From assembly GCA_025331435.1 (NCBI GenBank), contig JAIWNI010000041.1, positions 124,001 to 188,000 on the forward strand: DNA of 64,000 nt. Reading direction: 5' to 3'. Source of the stretch: Choanephora cucurbitarum (lineage: Eukaryota > Mucoromycota > Mucoromycetes > Mucorales > Choanephoraceae). The notes beneath the pieces were generated by a model. The model ran no database searches. It saw only the letters and a list, made by a program, of their open reading frames with translations, and had not been told where the DNA came from. How positions within the stretch are numbered: position 1 is the stretch's first letter; each line of letters starts with the position of its first letter. Below, in pieces: positions 44,833-57,782 of this stretch. Position numbers and translations under genes: made by a program.

Positions 44833-46428
44833 GTTTAGATATTCAATGAAATAAGAAAAGAAAAAAATAGAAAAAAAAAAACTGAAGTTTCATGTAGCCG
44901 TTGCACCTGTCTTACTTTTTATAGTGAATTGTCGGGAATAAATTTCATCTTCATATGACAATGAAAGAGAGAACTTCTTTGGTGCTCCTTTCTTCTTTGT
45001 TTTTGGATTGAACGACTATTTCTATCAATAGTAGTTGAAACCGTCAATTCCTACTTATCCTCTTCTTCATAGACAAGCATATACAGACTCACTCAATTGA
45101 AAGAAAAAAAAAAGAAGGTTGTGGCGTCTACCTTTTATTCTACTGTTGATGATTTATAATGTAGTTTTCATTTCTATTTAATCTCCATTTTGCTCTCCGT
45201 TTGATCTCTTGTGTGTATCTGTATGACAAAGAAACCGATATTTCCATGCGCACAACGTGTCTTATTGTTGTCAGAACAGTATAGCGATTTCCTTGAAAAA
45301 AAATCATTGAGACTACAAATTGACAGGTTTTTCTTTATATGTTATTCTAGAAAAGAAAGAAAGGAGGGATAGTTTGGACACATGGCTCAAGAGCCTAAAT
45401 GAATTTGCTATTTGTGGATGAACTTTTTGCAATCCTTCCTTCCTGAGAAAAATGCTCATATCGAACGGAAAAAAGATAGGCCCTATTTTTTTAAATTATG
45501 CAGTGGAAAAAGCTAGGTGTATACATTAGATACTAATAGTACATGTATGTCCATTAGGCATTTCTTTTGAATCTGTTTCTTTCTCTTGTCGTTAGATTCA
45601 AATGCAGGAACATATCTAGACACCAGGAAAGGTGGCAATTTCTTTGGATTTGAGTGCAATTTTCCTTCTAGAACAATCAAGATAGCTAGTGAAATGCTCA
45701 ATAGTCTTCAAATAAAGAGTCAAATCACACTTGGTCAAATATGATGGTTCAATTTGAGCAAAAGCAAAGTCTAAAGAGATTCTGTTTATATGGGACAAGT
45801 AAATAAAGCTGCCTGTCTATGATCTTTGTCTAGGCTTCCAAAAAAAGACACTGTACTCATCATATGAACAAAGTTTATTGAAGCGATCACTTTTATTTTT
45901 CACATGATTGTTTTTACACACTAGTGTCTACACTTGCTCTTTATCTCAAGAGATAAATACACTTGTCAGTATTGAGGTTCCCTGCCATTACGTGTCAATA
46001 ACAAGCAGAATGAGAGTTCCATATTTCTCACTTTTGTTTATGTGTTATCATAAAGAATATCAAAGGCGCGATTCAAAGCTCAAATAGAGAGAGGTATGCA
46101 TCTTGTATCTTGCTCGATGAATCGTAGCCTTTAGTATGATGAATGTCTATAGTGATCTTCAAGGTTCTTGTAGGAGACTGTCTTCATTACAGCCCACTCT
46201 TGTGTACGCCTATTTCTCTCCTGCCACGTAAATTATTATTTGAAAGCGCGCAATTTTTCTCTCAGAAAGTCGCACTGATCTGTACACAAAATGATCTTCA
46301 CACTTTTCTTTTTACCGCTTTATACAAACATATCCCTCCATTCATGCAAAATATTCTATAGGGTCTTAAATTTTTTTTTTAATTCTATGGATATAAATAC
46401 ATTCTAAAAGAAAAGAAGCAAATCGTGT
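44833..46428. other. Intergenic region, 1.6 kb
   Basis: No supported gene. A 60-codon minus-strand frame at 45616-45798 (reads ...AQIEPSYLTKCDLTLYLKTI...) has coding-like composition but no recognisable homology, start context or neighbours in frame. It may be a decayed fragment. The left part is the MBOAT promoter and the right end the 3' UTR of the thioesterase gene. Confidence 0.5.
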
Positions 46429-47747
46429 CTACAACTTGCTATCACCGGGTATCAACTTGGCACGTTTTTCTTGTTCAGCCTTGGTTAAACGAACAACACC
46501 TTCTTGTGCAGTAGTGGCAATCAAGACACCATCTCTGTTGTAAATACTGCCAAGAACAGTACCACGTCCATTGTTTGTACGAGGACTGTACATATCATAA
46601 AGTAACCTAATCATTGGACATCAATACACTTTCCTTTTTTGTTCTTCCTCCTTTAAAATATCACATTACCATTCATCAGATCTAGCAGGCACATGGAACC
46701 ACATACAATGATCAATACTTGTCAACATACCAATGGCTGTGGCAGGGATATCATTGGCCTTGGCTGCAACACCAATGAAACCAGTATCAGAAGCATAAGC
46801 AATGACACAAGCATGAAGTCTTCTATCAGATCCAAGTTGACCTCTAGTCTTAAACCAACGACGCTAACCAATATCCCTGATAAGTATATGCCCAACATAG
46901 TGTTTTTTTTTACTCTATCAACTTACAGAAGTGAAAGGAGGTGCAGGTCCACTGATTTCACGGTAATCTACTGGAGAACTTTCTTCAATACGAACCTTCA
47001 ATTGTTCAACATATTTGGGTGCAACATCTTTGTTCTTTAAAGCTTCTTCAAGCAACTCTGTTTCACTTTAAATAAACCATGAGTTGATACTCTCCTGCTT
47101 TTTTTTGAATTGATTTTCTTACTTACGAAGGAAGAGATTCAGGTTCAGGTACTTTAGGCATAGTAGCTTGGTGTTCAATACTGACACCTTGATCAGGTTT
47201 AGTAAAACCGAAACTACAGACGAAGATAGCTTTGCCTTTTTGAGATGCAGTGACATAACGTGTAGCATAAGATTTGCCATCACGAAGACGACTCACTTGA
47301 TAGACAACAGGTACTTCTGCATTGCCTGGTAAGATGAAGTAACTATGAAGAGACTAAATAGAAAAAAAATTCAGTCATGATTACTTTCATTACTATGTCA
47401 AACTTTACATGAACATCAAATGCTTCATCTACAGTATGAAAAGCAGCACGGAGAGCTTGAGCAACAATCTTTTTTTAAAAAAAAATAGAAAAAATTGGTT
47501 AACAACATAGCATGCAGACTTTGACTCTTCTCATTACCTGTCCACCAAATACACCTCGAGCACCAGCTGGTAACCATAATTCTTTACTCATATACAAGTT
47601 GATATCGATTTCTTCAACCTCAACAGCATCAGCCATACGAGTACCGAAGTCTTCGTCATTGGCATCACCATATTTAGCAGTAATGACAGGGGTAGAGCTC
47701 TTCTTGTCAGCAAATGAAATGACAGCAGGGAAAGTTGAGTTGGGCAT
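46429..47747 (-). CDS. Peroxisomal acyl-CoA thioesterase (TesB/ACOT8 family)
   Basis: 335 residues. Exons are 47747-47538, 47468-47409, 47353-47127, 47065-46927, 46863-46670 and 46606-46429 (phases 0, 0, 2, 0, 2). It hydrolyses acyl-CoA to free fatty acid and CoA in peroxisomes. The double hot-dog features are present: PAGARGVFGGQ with the IVAQALRAAFHTV helix, FDVHSLHSYFILPGN, the second-half SIDHCMWFHVP with the catalytic-Asp-type LTSIDH, and LYDMYSP. The C-terminus ends GDSKL, a canonical PTS1 peroxisomal signal seen directly in the sequence. Length agrees with ACOT8/yeast Tes1 (319-349). Confidence 0.93.
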
Positions 47748-50700
47748 GATTTAATAGATTAAAGAAAAAGAAAGTAATCGAAACATAATCTGGCTTTTTT
47801 CTTATTTTATTTAACCATGATGTTCAGACAGTCACAAGCTAGATTGGCTCCGTTTATCTTTTTTAAATGACTAAAAAGAACTGCTTTTTGGTTTCTAATC
47901 TTTTTAAAAAGTGTAACTTAAAAAAGGTGGTCATCTTGATATAGGATTTTATCCGATCAATGTAATACTATTTAATAACTTCTTTACAAATAAAAAATGG
48001 AAAATCGGTTTAGCCTAAATTGTTTTTAAGCGCTGTTCTAAAATGGATAAGCATGGCATTGCCTTTTTGAGTACACAGCACAGTACAAAGATCTTCAAAG
48101 TATGCTGTCTGTATCAGATCTAAAGAGAAATAAATCTAGGCTAGCGATGCGTCTCAAATCTTTTTTTCAATAACGAAGAAAAGGCTGATTCTCTTTCAAG
48201 AAGAAATATCTTTTTTATCTTTCAAATTGAATATGAATTTATTCGGCAACTGAATAATTACCTGATATAGATATTAATCGCATCATACTCCGAAAAAAAA
48301 ACTTTCATATCTGGAACAGTCTAGCTTGGTTTTTTATGACATTTTGAAGAAGGCAGATAACGTTATTGTGATCATCGAATAAATGAGTTTCTTTGTTACT
48401 TCCTTAACGTTCCATAATGGCCCAAGTGTTTTTCGCTTTCGATTTGCTTAGTTGTTCTTCTTGATGCTTACCAGTAAATTCTGTACCTTATATTGAATCA
48501 TTTTCTTCGAGCCTGGCTCAAACCGGCTTTACTTTGGTTGTTAATACATCAGCGACAATCGTTTTTATCTACTTTTATTAGATCAATAATCAATCTCTAT
48601 CAAGCCGGTGCAGTCAATAGTCACCACACCTATTTCTCTGTCATTTCGAGTTATTTTCAAAAAAAAAAAAGAAAATCTATAAGAAATGTTAATCTTTGAA
48701 TGTTTTATTCTCAGTTTTCATAACTTGATCTATGCTGCAAAAGAGAGTGAGGACAAAAAAAGACTTCAAACTACTTTTGAATTAGGCAATAAAGCCTCTC
48801 AGAAAGGCTAATGTAAATGTTTCAGAGGCTAAACCAATGACAGCATTTCAAAGTGATATTAGTTAGAAACCTTTATTTCAGGGCTTTTCGAAGATTTACT
48901 CAAAATTCGTTTGTTCAAAGCTTGCTTAATACTGCTGCAGGGAAAGATAAATGAGAGCATTTTTAGGAAAGCAATTGCTGGATACAGTAGTCGCTTTTGT
49001 TTGAGAGTGTTGATAGCTTTTGTATTTACATTTTTATTTTAAGCACACTCTTAGACTAAATGACGTTTTGCTAGATGCTCATTCTAATCGACTACACACT
49101 AAAATCAAGTAACTGATACAACAGAAAACATAACAGACTAGCTTCAGATAGATAGTCAAAAAAAAGGGATTTTCTCCATTTAAGAAAAAAAATATTTCGG
49201 TGAAGCTGGCTGATCTATATTCAATGTGTAGTTTATGCAAAGTGGCAGAATGTGAAGTGCAGCCTGTACTCAACTTGTTCAATAGTTCGATGACCAAATG
49301 GGGCAAATGAAAAAATAGGATATTTAAATACAAAAAGTTATCGAAGAATAAGCTCAAGAAGCACTGGCTATCAGGGTCCAGGTTGTTATATGCAATCTAG
49401 ACACCATGAATTAACATGCAGTCAATTGGCTAAAGATGATGAGCACATGTCATTAAGCATGTTTCATGATTACTGGATTATAGCTAAGGTCACGATATAT
49501 ATAAGCTTTACCAATCAAGAGGTGCTCAGATATACGCCATTATTTTGCTTCTTTCTGTGTCTTGTACCAACGAATTGGTTTAAAGAATGAACAAAAGCAT
49601 AATTGTATTCTTTCCATACATCTTCTTTGTTGACATAAAATGATTTCTAAAGAGCCAGAAAGAGAGCAGCTTATATGCTTCTAGGCTTTAGGTTTGAGAT
49701 CAATTATGAGAGAACTGTTATCTACGGTTGTTTCGCTCAAAATGATATTGTTCTTTCCTTTTAGTCGAACACCCGTTTATGTGGTAACCGATTCTTATAA
49801 GTGTTTTGAGTAGTAAGTCTTGCCGAGGTATTTCTCTGCTTTTTTTTTCTATGACTCTTATCAGTCCTTGAAAGGAAATTGGTGGATTTCGCCCCGATAG
49901 TCAAACTTATCATTCTACAGGTAAAAGCTACTTGGCCATTTCACATGTCGTTGTCACTTGTCATCATCCTGAAGCAAACCGCCCAGCTAAACCATTTGAA
50001 TTCATCGTTTTGCTAAATGTTTCACATGCGGTGTATCAAAATTGACCTTGAGTTTTCGAAATATTCTAGAAACGACCATGAACACTCCCCAAAAGGGAAT
50101 CAGTCAAAGCCCTGTTCACAGTAAGACTAATACTTTATTGGTCAATTGCATGGTAACTAACCCATCTTTAAACCAAACAATCAGTAAAAGGGGTTCAAGG
50201 AACATTTTCAGGTAAAATGATTAGAGTCAACTGTTGCCTTTGTTTTTTTTACCTGCTCTTTTTAGTTTGTGAGTACAATGAAATGCAAATCAGTTCCTTA
50301 TTCTCGGTTTTCTAGAATAATACCATTTTACCAAGATTTAACATTCTTTTGGAAATCAAGCCTTTCGTAGCATTACTTATGAAACTATTCAGTTTTGATA
50401 TACAAAACACCTCTTCCTGCTCTCTTTCTTTTATCTTTAATCAAGCTCGTTTAAACGATTGTGTCATATCTTTTTTTACGACACAAAAGAGCCCAAAATC
50501 TGACTAAGTTAGTTCCAAACTGATAATTCGCGCGGCCATTTAAAATTTGCAATCTAGTTAGTCCTTTGAATCATGTTTATGCAATCATTTTCTAACTGAC
50601 ATAATCCCATCCATTCGAGACTTATAAAAAAAGAACGTTTTTTTTCCCTCGTATCTTGTTTCTATTAGTTTTTTTTTATTTCTTATTGCAAACACAAAAA
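47748..50700. other. Intergenic region, 2.95 kb, with small coding-like fragments
   Basis: No confident gene. Between 49.7 and 50.35 kb several open pieces look coding: 49872-50045 is open for 57 codons (reads GGFRPDSQTYHSTGKSYL...) right after a TGA. A three-part frame starting at 50091 (MNTPQKGISQSPVH) has good donor/acceptor sites at about 50135, 50187, 50215 and 50266. I could not recognise homology. The last ~300 bp are the transaldolase promoter, with A/T tracts and a T-rich leader. Confidence 0.45.
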
Positions 50701-51784
50701 ATGACTTCTGTACTTGACCAACTTAAGCAATACACAACTGTTGTTGCTGATACAGGTGATTTTGAAAGTAAGTGAAACAAAGAAATGGTCTAAAAGCTTA
50801 TCTTCTAACTTGAGTTCTACACTAGCCATTGCTGAATACAAGCCTCAAGATGCTACCACAAACCCTTCATTGATCTTGAGTGCCTCTCAAAAGCCTGAAT
50901 ATGCTAAGCTTATTGATGAAGCTGTTGCATACGGTAAAAAGAAAGGAGGGTAAGTTTGATTTCCAAGATTAAGCAAAGAAAGGGAGAAAAAGAAACTGAC
51001 AAAGCAACTTAGTTCTCTTGATGAACAAGTCAATTGGGCTTTCGATCGACTTTTGATCAACTTTGGTAAAGAAATTCTCAAGATCGTACCCGGTCGTGTT
51101 TCCACCGAAGTAGATGCCCGTCTCTCCTTTGACAAGGATGCCACTGTTCAAAAGGCTATTCGTTTAATTGAATTGTACAAGGAAGAAGGTATCGATAAGG
51201 AACGTGTATTGATCAAGATTGCCTCTACCTACGAAGGTATTCAAGCTGCTCATGAGCTTGAGACCAAGCATGGTATCCACTGTAACCTCACTCTCTTGTT
51301 TGGTTTCCCTCAAGCTGTTGCCTGTGCTGAGGCTGGTGTTACCTTGATCTCACCTTTTGTTGGTCGTATCTTGGATTGGTATAAAAACTCAACTGGTAAG
51401 GACTACTCTGGTGCTGAAGACCCCGGTGTCATCTCTGTCTCCAAGATCTATAACTACTACAAGAAGTTTGGATACAAGACCATTGTCATGGGCGCTTCTT
51501 TCCGTAACACTGGTGAAATCAAGGAACTTGCTGGTTGTGATTACCTTACCATCTCTACCAAGTTGTTGGCTGAACTCAAGAACGACACTGGCAAGTTAGA
51601 ACGCAAGTTGGACCCTAAGGGTGATAAGGATTTGCAAAAGGTTTCATACTTCAATGATGAAAAGGCCTTCCGTTGGGAGATGAACCAAGACGCCATGGCT
51701 ACCGAAAAGTTGTCTGAAGGTATTCGTAACTTTGCTAAGGATGGTCAAAAGATGGAAGAGACCTTAAGATCCAAGATGCAGTAA
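50701..51784 (+). CDS. TAL1: Transaldolase
   Basis: 320 residues. Exons are 50701-50767, 50826-50949 and 51013-51784 (phases 1, 2). Cytosolic enzyme of the non-oxidative pentose phosphate pathway that transfers dihydroxyacetone between sugar phosphates. Family marks are [29 protein letters not shown], the active-site lysine in [47 protein letters not shown], and [15 protein letters not shown]. Length is close to yeast Tal1 (335). C-ending codon bias fits high expression. It is the last confident gene on the right side of the window. Confidence 0.97.
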
Positions 51785-54700
51785 AGGCAACAAATCAATG
51801 AACAGTAGAAAAAAGATGCCCTCCTTTTATTTTTCTATTGTTGGTGTAAATAGTTTAACAAAATAAAATTATACTTGTATATCTAACTTCATGCTGGCTT
51901 GTGTTTACCTATGAACTGCCAATAATATCAATATTAAATAGTACTAGGCAATCCTTTGACAGTTGTTCAAAAAAGTATTGTTTATTGCTCTGAATGGCAT
52001 ATACCAAGCAAAGCCTATGAAAGATACAGTATCACTATAGATAAGGCTGTCCCTTTTATTGATGTGTAATCAAAACAACATCTTCTTTGGAACAAAACAC
52101 ATGGACAATCAACTCCGCAGAATCATCTCTTCATATTCTTCATCCTTTGATCTTTGCTTTTTCACACTAGGTCATCTAAATAGGAAGCAAGCCTCTTTAT
52201 GACTAGCCTGGTTTTGGTGTGCCTACTGAATGTACATCTACTGTATACGCGCTTCATTTCGTTGTGCCGAATTTGAACTATCCTATCTATGACTCTTATC
52301 AAGTATGTTTCTCATTTTGTTCTGTTATGTATCATGATGAGCACCGGCCAACTACTAGAAATAGCTTACATAGCGCCATTGCCACTATTAAAAGCCTGGA
52401 TGCCTTGCGTGCACCATGTAGAAGATGATATCAACCTTCAGGACTTTGCACTTTCAAAGTCAACATTAGTGAAAGTTTATCAATCAACGTATGCACACAG
52501 CATGGTAAAAGGAAGAGAAGAATTTGCCATGCATGAGCCCATCACTGCGGCGCACATTAAAGAACGTTTTTACTTGAATTGAGAAAAAAGATAAGAAAGT
52601 GGAACCAATTCTCTGCAAATCCTTAAAAAAGGGTGAGATGAGGGGAATAGCCTATGAAAAGGGAACAGAAGACATCTATAATAGCAAAGGGGGGACGAGA
52701 TACTTCAGTATGGATGAAACATCTGGAGTAGTCTGGATGACGTTAATTTTAGAGCAGAACAGTTTTTTGGTTATTGATATGTATATCCTTTCTGGCATGA
52801 TTCTTTCGTTCAACCAAGTGCAATGTGTATGCATCTTGTATTTGGCGCACTGTAAAAGATCTTATATTCTTTCTGTATGAAAGAACTGAAGATTTATTTT
52901 CTTACAGACTATTGTTTCTTCTTGAAATACATTAAAACTCTACTAAGACTTCATGCAAATCCAAGACATCAACTTATTCCGTTACCTTTCGTTGCTTCTT
53001 CATTGGTGCAAAGCCAGTCTTTCTTTCCTTCGCTGCTCATATCATATTAAGCACTAGCCATTTTTCTCATTCCCTCATTTTTTCTTTTCTTCTTGTTATT
53101 TAAAATGCACAATAAAAGGTAAGATTTATTTCGGATATAAAGCGATGCATATAAACCAACACTTTATTTCTCCTCATGCTATCGATTGACTGAAGGCATA
53201 GCTTCTCATCTATACTGGTATCCTTGTGGATATACCTTTTCTTTTTGCGGCAGTTGCATACCATCATCCTTATCTACAGTTATACCTGTAAACAACATCT
53301 CCAAGAAATCCAAGATCTCTCTCACTATAACTTGATCCAATCCTGTTGAGCTTCCAACTAAATACTATCAGCTACAAGCTCTTCAACTAAAGTAATACAT
53401 ACTGTCACATCTTGATATGATAAGCCAGTTAATACCTCTTTGGATTAAATTCGACAAACTACCAAAAATTTTTATCCGTCCATCATTTGAGATCTGGTCC
53501 TGTCTAAATAGCAAGCTGATGTCTGTCTGTTATACTGTGGTATTTGGTGAATCTTCGCTTGATAACTTGACTGACATGTTTTCTCTCCATGACCATGATG
53601 TCTCTCTTGTGTGAACTCGTTCGATGTCCACCTATTGCTGATGTCTGTGTTCAAACACTCATAGCCACCCATACTGCCTTCTACTTCATTATGCCGAATG
53701 ACTTACTGTTCTTTCCATGTATGCTTCTTCTTCAATTGGCGGGTCGTTTCTTATGATCATTCCTTTTTGTAACTTCTCTACCTGACTTGCTACCTCACTA
53801 TCTAGTCTACCATCTTGTATTATCGTTTAATGCGAATCTAGCACCACTTTGTCTGGTGCTGCTGCTTTTTGTACTGATATTGCCAGTGCTACTGCAGCGC
53901 AAGATACTTTTTAAGATTGATCGGTAAAAATGATAAGTCATCTAACTGCTCAAGCTAATACTGTATTTCGTAGAAAGTCAGAGTATTTGTTCTCGTTGTC
54001 AAACCACTCTTCTGTTTTGCTCTGCTTTACTTGCTTTCATATCTGTTGTTGATTCTGCACTCAAGTATGCAACTCCAAGAACAATGAACAACTCATTGGT
54101 AAAAAGACGCGTCAAGATTAACAGTAATTTGGTATCAAACAAGCTCTAATCTTTATTTTTTCGTGTATAGTCTATCAATCTATTGCTTTTTTTTCGAATC
54201 TATTTTCTCGGTTGCTGTTGACTCTTCCGATGACTGAATCTACTACTGCATGCAAGGTACATGCTCTTTAGGCTTCAAGAAAAGAAAAAACTAAACAAGA
54301 GAAAAAGAAATTGATGTCCTACATCGAAATATTTCAAGTGCAGCATAAAGGAACAGTCTAAAAGCTAAATCGAAGGTGGATATGCTATCTTTTTTGACAG
54401 AAATGGCTCTTAAAGGTCAATTAAAAGGCCCATCTGGAAGATGAGCATAACGTTGGAGCCAGAAGATTTCAACGTATTATCCTGAATGATCAAACAAAAG
54501 ACTGAGATGCAAAAGACGCTAAAGAAGTACCTATATATACTACAAAAAGGATCTACATTTGTACATAATAAGAGAATACAATTTGACCCTATTCATCCAA
54601 TAAGCATACCTATTATTATAATGATCTCATATGAAGTAATTAAAGCACGTCATTCTTCCAAGAAGCATACTCATTTAAAGATCTCTAATCCTCTCAAAGC

Positions 54701-55044
54701 CATTTGCTTATATATAAAAACTATGCGAAACCAGTGAAAGCAGGATGGCCCATATTAAATAAATCCTTGATCGTAACTGGATAATGGTCATTTGATTCTG
54801 CCCCCCACGGTCAGAATTTTTTGCCTCAGAGGGCAGAATCTGAGCCCTAGTGTTTTACTCTCTCTCTCTCTCTTTTTTTTTTTTCCCTTCTTAGTTGTCG
54901 CGTCTTTACCATGCTTTAAATCAATGAATATAAATCTAAAACCAACATGACTATTCGGGTACAAGCGCAATACTGTCTCTTTACATGGTACTAGTCTATC
55001 TTGACATGTCTCAAATGCATGAGTTTTGATTCTGAAGGGGCAGT
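51785..55044. other. Gene-poor region, 3.3 kb, with degenerate open frames
   Basis: No supported gene. Short open frames at 52289-52582 (ending ...EPITAAHIKERFYLN) and 54486-54737 have no recognisable match. A possible first exon MHNK with a strong donor (AAAAG|GTAAGA) occurs at 53104, but downstream exons stay under 60 codons. An inverted repeat GATTCTGCCC...GGGCAGAATC lies at 54794-54840. Overall it looks like decayed coding or transposon DNA. Confidence 0.45.
54794..54840. repeat. 10-bp inverted repeat with 27-nt loop
   Basis: GATTCTGCCC at 54794-54803 pairs with GGGCAGAATC at 54831-54840. The right arm context CTCAGAGGGCAG resembles the CTCAGAGGGGAG of the transposon terminus 200 bp away, so it may be a relic of a related element. 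Confidence 0.55.
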
Positions 55045-56442
55045 CACCGATTAACTCAGAGGGGAGTAAATCGACGTTTTACTCCCCTGAACTCACTCCC
55101 TGATAACTCCCGAGGGAGTGAGTTTTTTCACTTTCTCCCTTTCGCGTTGCACAGACAAATTGAGTCCTAACCTTAATTTCCAACACAAAAAGACGGATTT
55201 GGATGTTTGTATTCATTGCTTTGGCCTCAATTAGGACTCTTGTGTTCATTATAATTATCTCAATATGGTATATATTCTTCTGAATATTAAAAAAATAGCA
55301 CTTTGATTGGGCTTTATGGGTTATAATGACTGGCTTTTATTTTATAGAATATATACCCCGATGGGGCTGAATGTATTATAATTGTACAGGCTTCCTAGGA
55401 GCAGGGGTACAGCTCATGGGAAAAAATTGAGCATGCCTAAAAGATGGGCCCACTCTGCAAAGCAGAAGTATTGACTTTCTATACAACCAAAAGGGAAGGA
55501 AGCAGCTAGAGACAAGTACAAGCGCTTGAATAAACAGAAAGCGATATTAGAGAAGCTCAAGACACTAAATGTATCAAAAGTAGAGTTAATATAAAATTCT
55601 AACAACAAAATAAATGTATAATTACCATTTTACAAGCAATAGATATGAAAGACACTATTTATACCGTAAGGATAAACCGTCTTCAGTGTCGTCAGTACAT
55701 TTTGCTTTCTGGAAATCTAATAGTCCAGCCTTATCTTCAAGCGACTAAAAATGTTGCAACAAATAAGTAAAAGTATACTAAAAGATATGGTAAAAACCTA
55801 CTATAAGCAAGACAAAAGCATCTCCAAAGCAACTAAATGAGCATATAGTATCAAGACATAGAAAACACAGAGCTACAATGAATCAAATATGATTAGGTAC
55901 GCGTATCTTATAAGGCGTATTGACTAACTCTTACATTCTAGTTATTCAGAATTTTAAAAAAAGAAGAAAGAAAATACACAAAGTCTTTGCTCTTGCTTTT
56001 TTTTTGTCCGCTTTAGCCTTAAGAAAAACTTTGGCTTGGAAAAAAGAAGTGTTTTCCACGCTTGGGTGTTGTTTCTCAATCTGTGTTCAGAAACATATTG
56101 AGAATAGTTTTAATTGTTGCACTTTACTCTCGGTTTGTAAGAAATGTACAACATGAACATAAAACTCAGAAATCGATATCATTTTTAGAAAGTTGAATGC
56201 CTAAACTGTTCTAACGGAAACTGAATGTATTACTTTTGGAAAGCTTGTGTTCAGAAAAAAAACATAAATGGATATCTGTGATTTTTAATGTGTAACTGGT
56301 GGCTTAAAGGGAGTGAGTTTGGCCTTTACTCCCCTCAACTCACTCCCTCGGGAGGAAATCGACACTTTACTCCCCTCAACTCGCTCCCTCGGGAGGAAAT
56401 GACGGGAGAAAATGAACTCACTCCCCTCTGGGTTAACCGGTG
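55045..56442. mobile_element. Non-autonomous CACTA-like DNA transposon (CACCG termini)
   Basis: 1398 bp. The left end CACCGATTAACTCAGAGGGG and the inverted right end CACCGGTTAACCCAGAGGGG differ at 2 of 20 bases. A 3-bp target duplication AGT flanks it (55042-55044 and 56443-56445). Subterminal GGGAGTGAGTT/AACTCACTCCC repeats form hairpins at 55090-55124 and 56309-56347, and ACTCCCTCGGGAG-type motifs recur inside the right end. CACNG termini, a 3-bp duplication and subterminal repeats are the CACTA/EnSpm pattern. No transposase is present; a Lys-rich broken frame lies at about 55432-55593. Confidence 0.75.
55432..55593 (+). pseudogene. Degenerate lysine-rich ORF inside the DNA transposon
   Basis: Reading from a MPKRWAHSAKQKY start there is an in-frame TGA, after which the frame stays open with charged, coiled-coil-like sequence (KGKEAARDKYKRLNKQK) to a TAA. 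The pattern suggests a decayed coding segment carried by the element. The original product is unknown. Confidence 0.35.
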
Positions 56443-57102
56443 AGTGAGACTCTGATCCGAAGCTACTTTACTCACATAATAAGATAGGTACTGTGACAAA
56501 AGGTAAGATGCCTATGCCATAGAAATTTCTTTTTCTTTTTCTTTTACTAGTAAAAAAAAAAGTCTGACAACAATAGAAACACTGTGACAAGAAATTTCGT
56601 TATGCAGTGCTAAATTTTGGTGACAAAATAATTGATTATGACCCAAGATTCTGATACACATATAAGAATAAAGAAATAACTCTTGCTTGCTTTTTTTCTT
56701 CTTTTTTTTTTTGGGATCAGCTGCAAAGAGAGATGGAAGAAGAAAAAAAAAGGGGGGGAAATAAATGGCGGTGGTAAAGAAGAAGCAAATAAATTAAGCG
56801 CATTGATGGGCAATTATCCTATTTTCGGATTCACAGCAAGACACAAAAGGCAAGCGAAATGATCTTCAAGCCTCAGAGACCTAAGAATAGAAAAAAAAAG
56901 AAAAAATACAAAATACAAAATAGAACTCAGATCCATTTTTTTGATTTTCTAGAACTACGTAACATAAATTCCGGCCAATTACGTCGACAGGAAATTTCCA
57001 CCAGCCTCAGTCACAGTTACACCAGGGTATTCTATCCACCTTTTATTTTATTTTCTATTCTCCCTCTTATTCTCCTTTTCAGACAAAAGCTTGCGACTAC
57101 TG
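56443..57102. other. Non-coding AT-rich stretch right of the DNA transposon
   Basis: About 660 bp with A-rich and T-rich runs and no supported gene. The open frame at 56859-57125 is low-complexity lysine/phenylalanine-rich and not convincing. Confidence 0.55.
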
Positions 57103-57364
57103 GAAGCCTGGAAAACTTCTGGTAGATACGAAACAGATACATATATAGAAGTCTGGTCAACTTTTAAAAGAGCTTGCAACACTTGAAGCGTAGCGAACTT
57201 CTTGTGAAAACAGATAATATGATATAGAAGCCTGGCAAACTTCTAAAAAAAAAGGCTGTCCATCTAGTTCGAGAATCTCTGGGTGACGATCTGGACTCTA
57301 GTTCTATATGGCGGTCAAGATAAAGCAAGCAAGCAAGCAACTGTTGGAAGAGTGGCGAACTTTT
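57103..57364. repeat. Five-copy interspersed 18-nt dyad repeat
   Basis: Copies at 57103, 57148, 57185, 57227 and 57347 follow GAAGCCTGGCAAACTTCT with a few changes each. The ends (AGAAG/CTTCT) form a short inverted repeat, so each copy could fold or bind a dimer. No gene overlaps them. Confidence 0.7.
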
Positions 57365-57782
57365 AGAAGCTATTAGCTACTTTTGAAGGAGGAGAAAGAG
57401 TTGTATGCTTGTATGTCTCTATGTCAGCGTATGTGTGCGTATGTGTAAGGGACTATATGTGTATGGCTTCTATCTTTCTTTGAACAGTTTTTTTCTTTTG
57501 GTGAACTGTTTTATCCCCCCTCATTTTCGCATCATTTACTTCTGTAATTGTATGGAGCTGTTTATGGTCGAAGGAGGGTATTTACTCTTCTATCATATCA
57601 TGTATCAGTTATAGGAGTTTTTTTGGGCTCTTTTTTTACCTACTCTACTCTGCTTTTGTTCTTTTAGGGCATCTGAAGAGAGAGAAGAAAAAAAAAAAGG
57701 TCAAGTCGTTGTCACTGATTAGGTCAATCTTGTCTTAGGATGTGTTTAATGGCGAAATACGATTTGAATGCTTGTATTGGCT

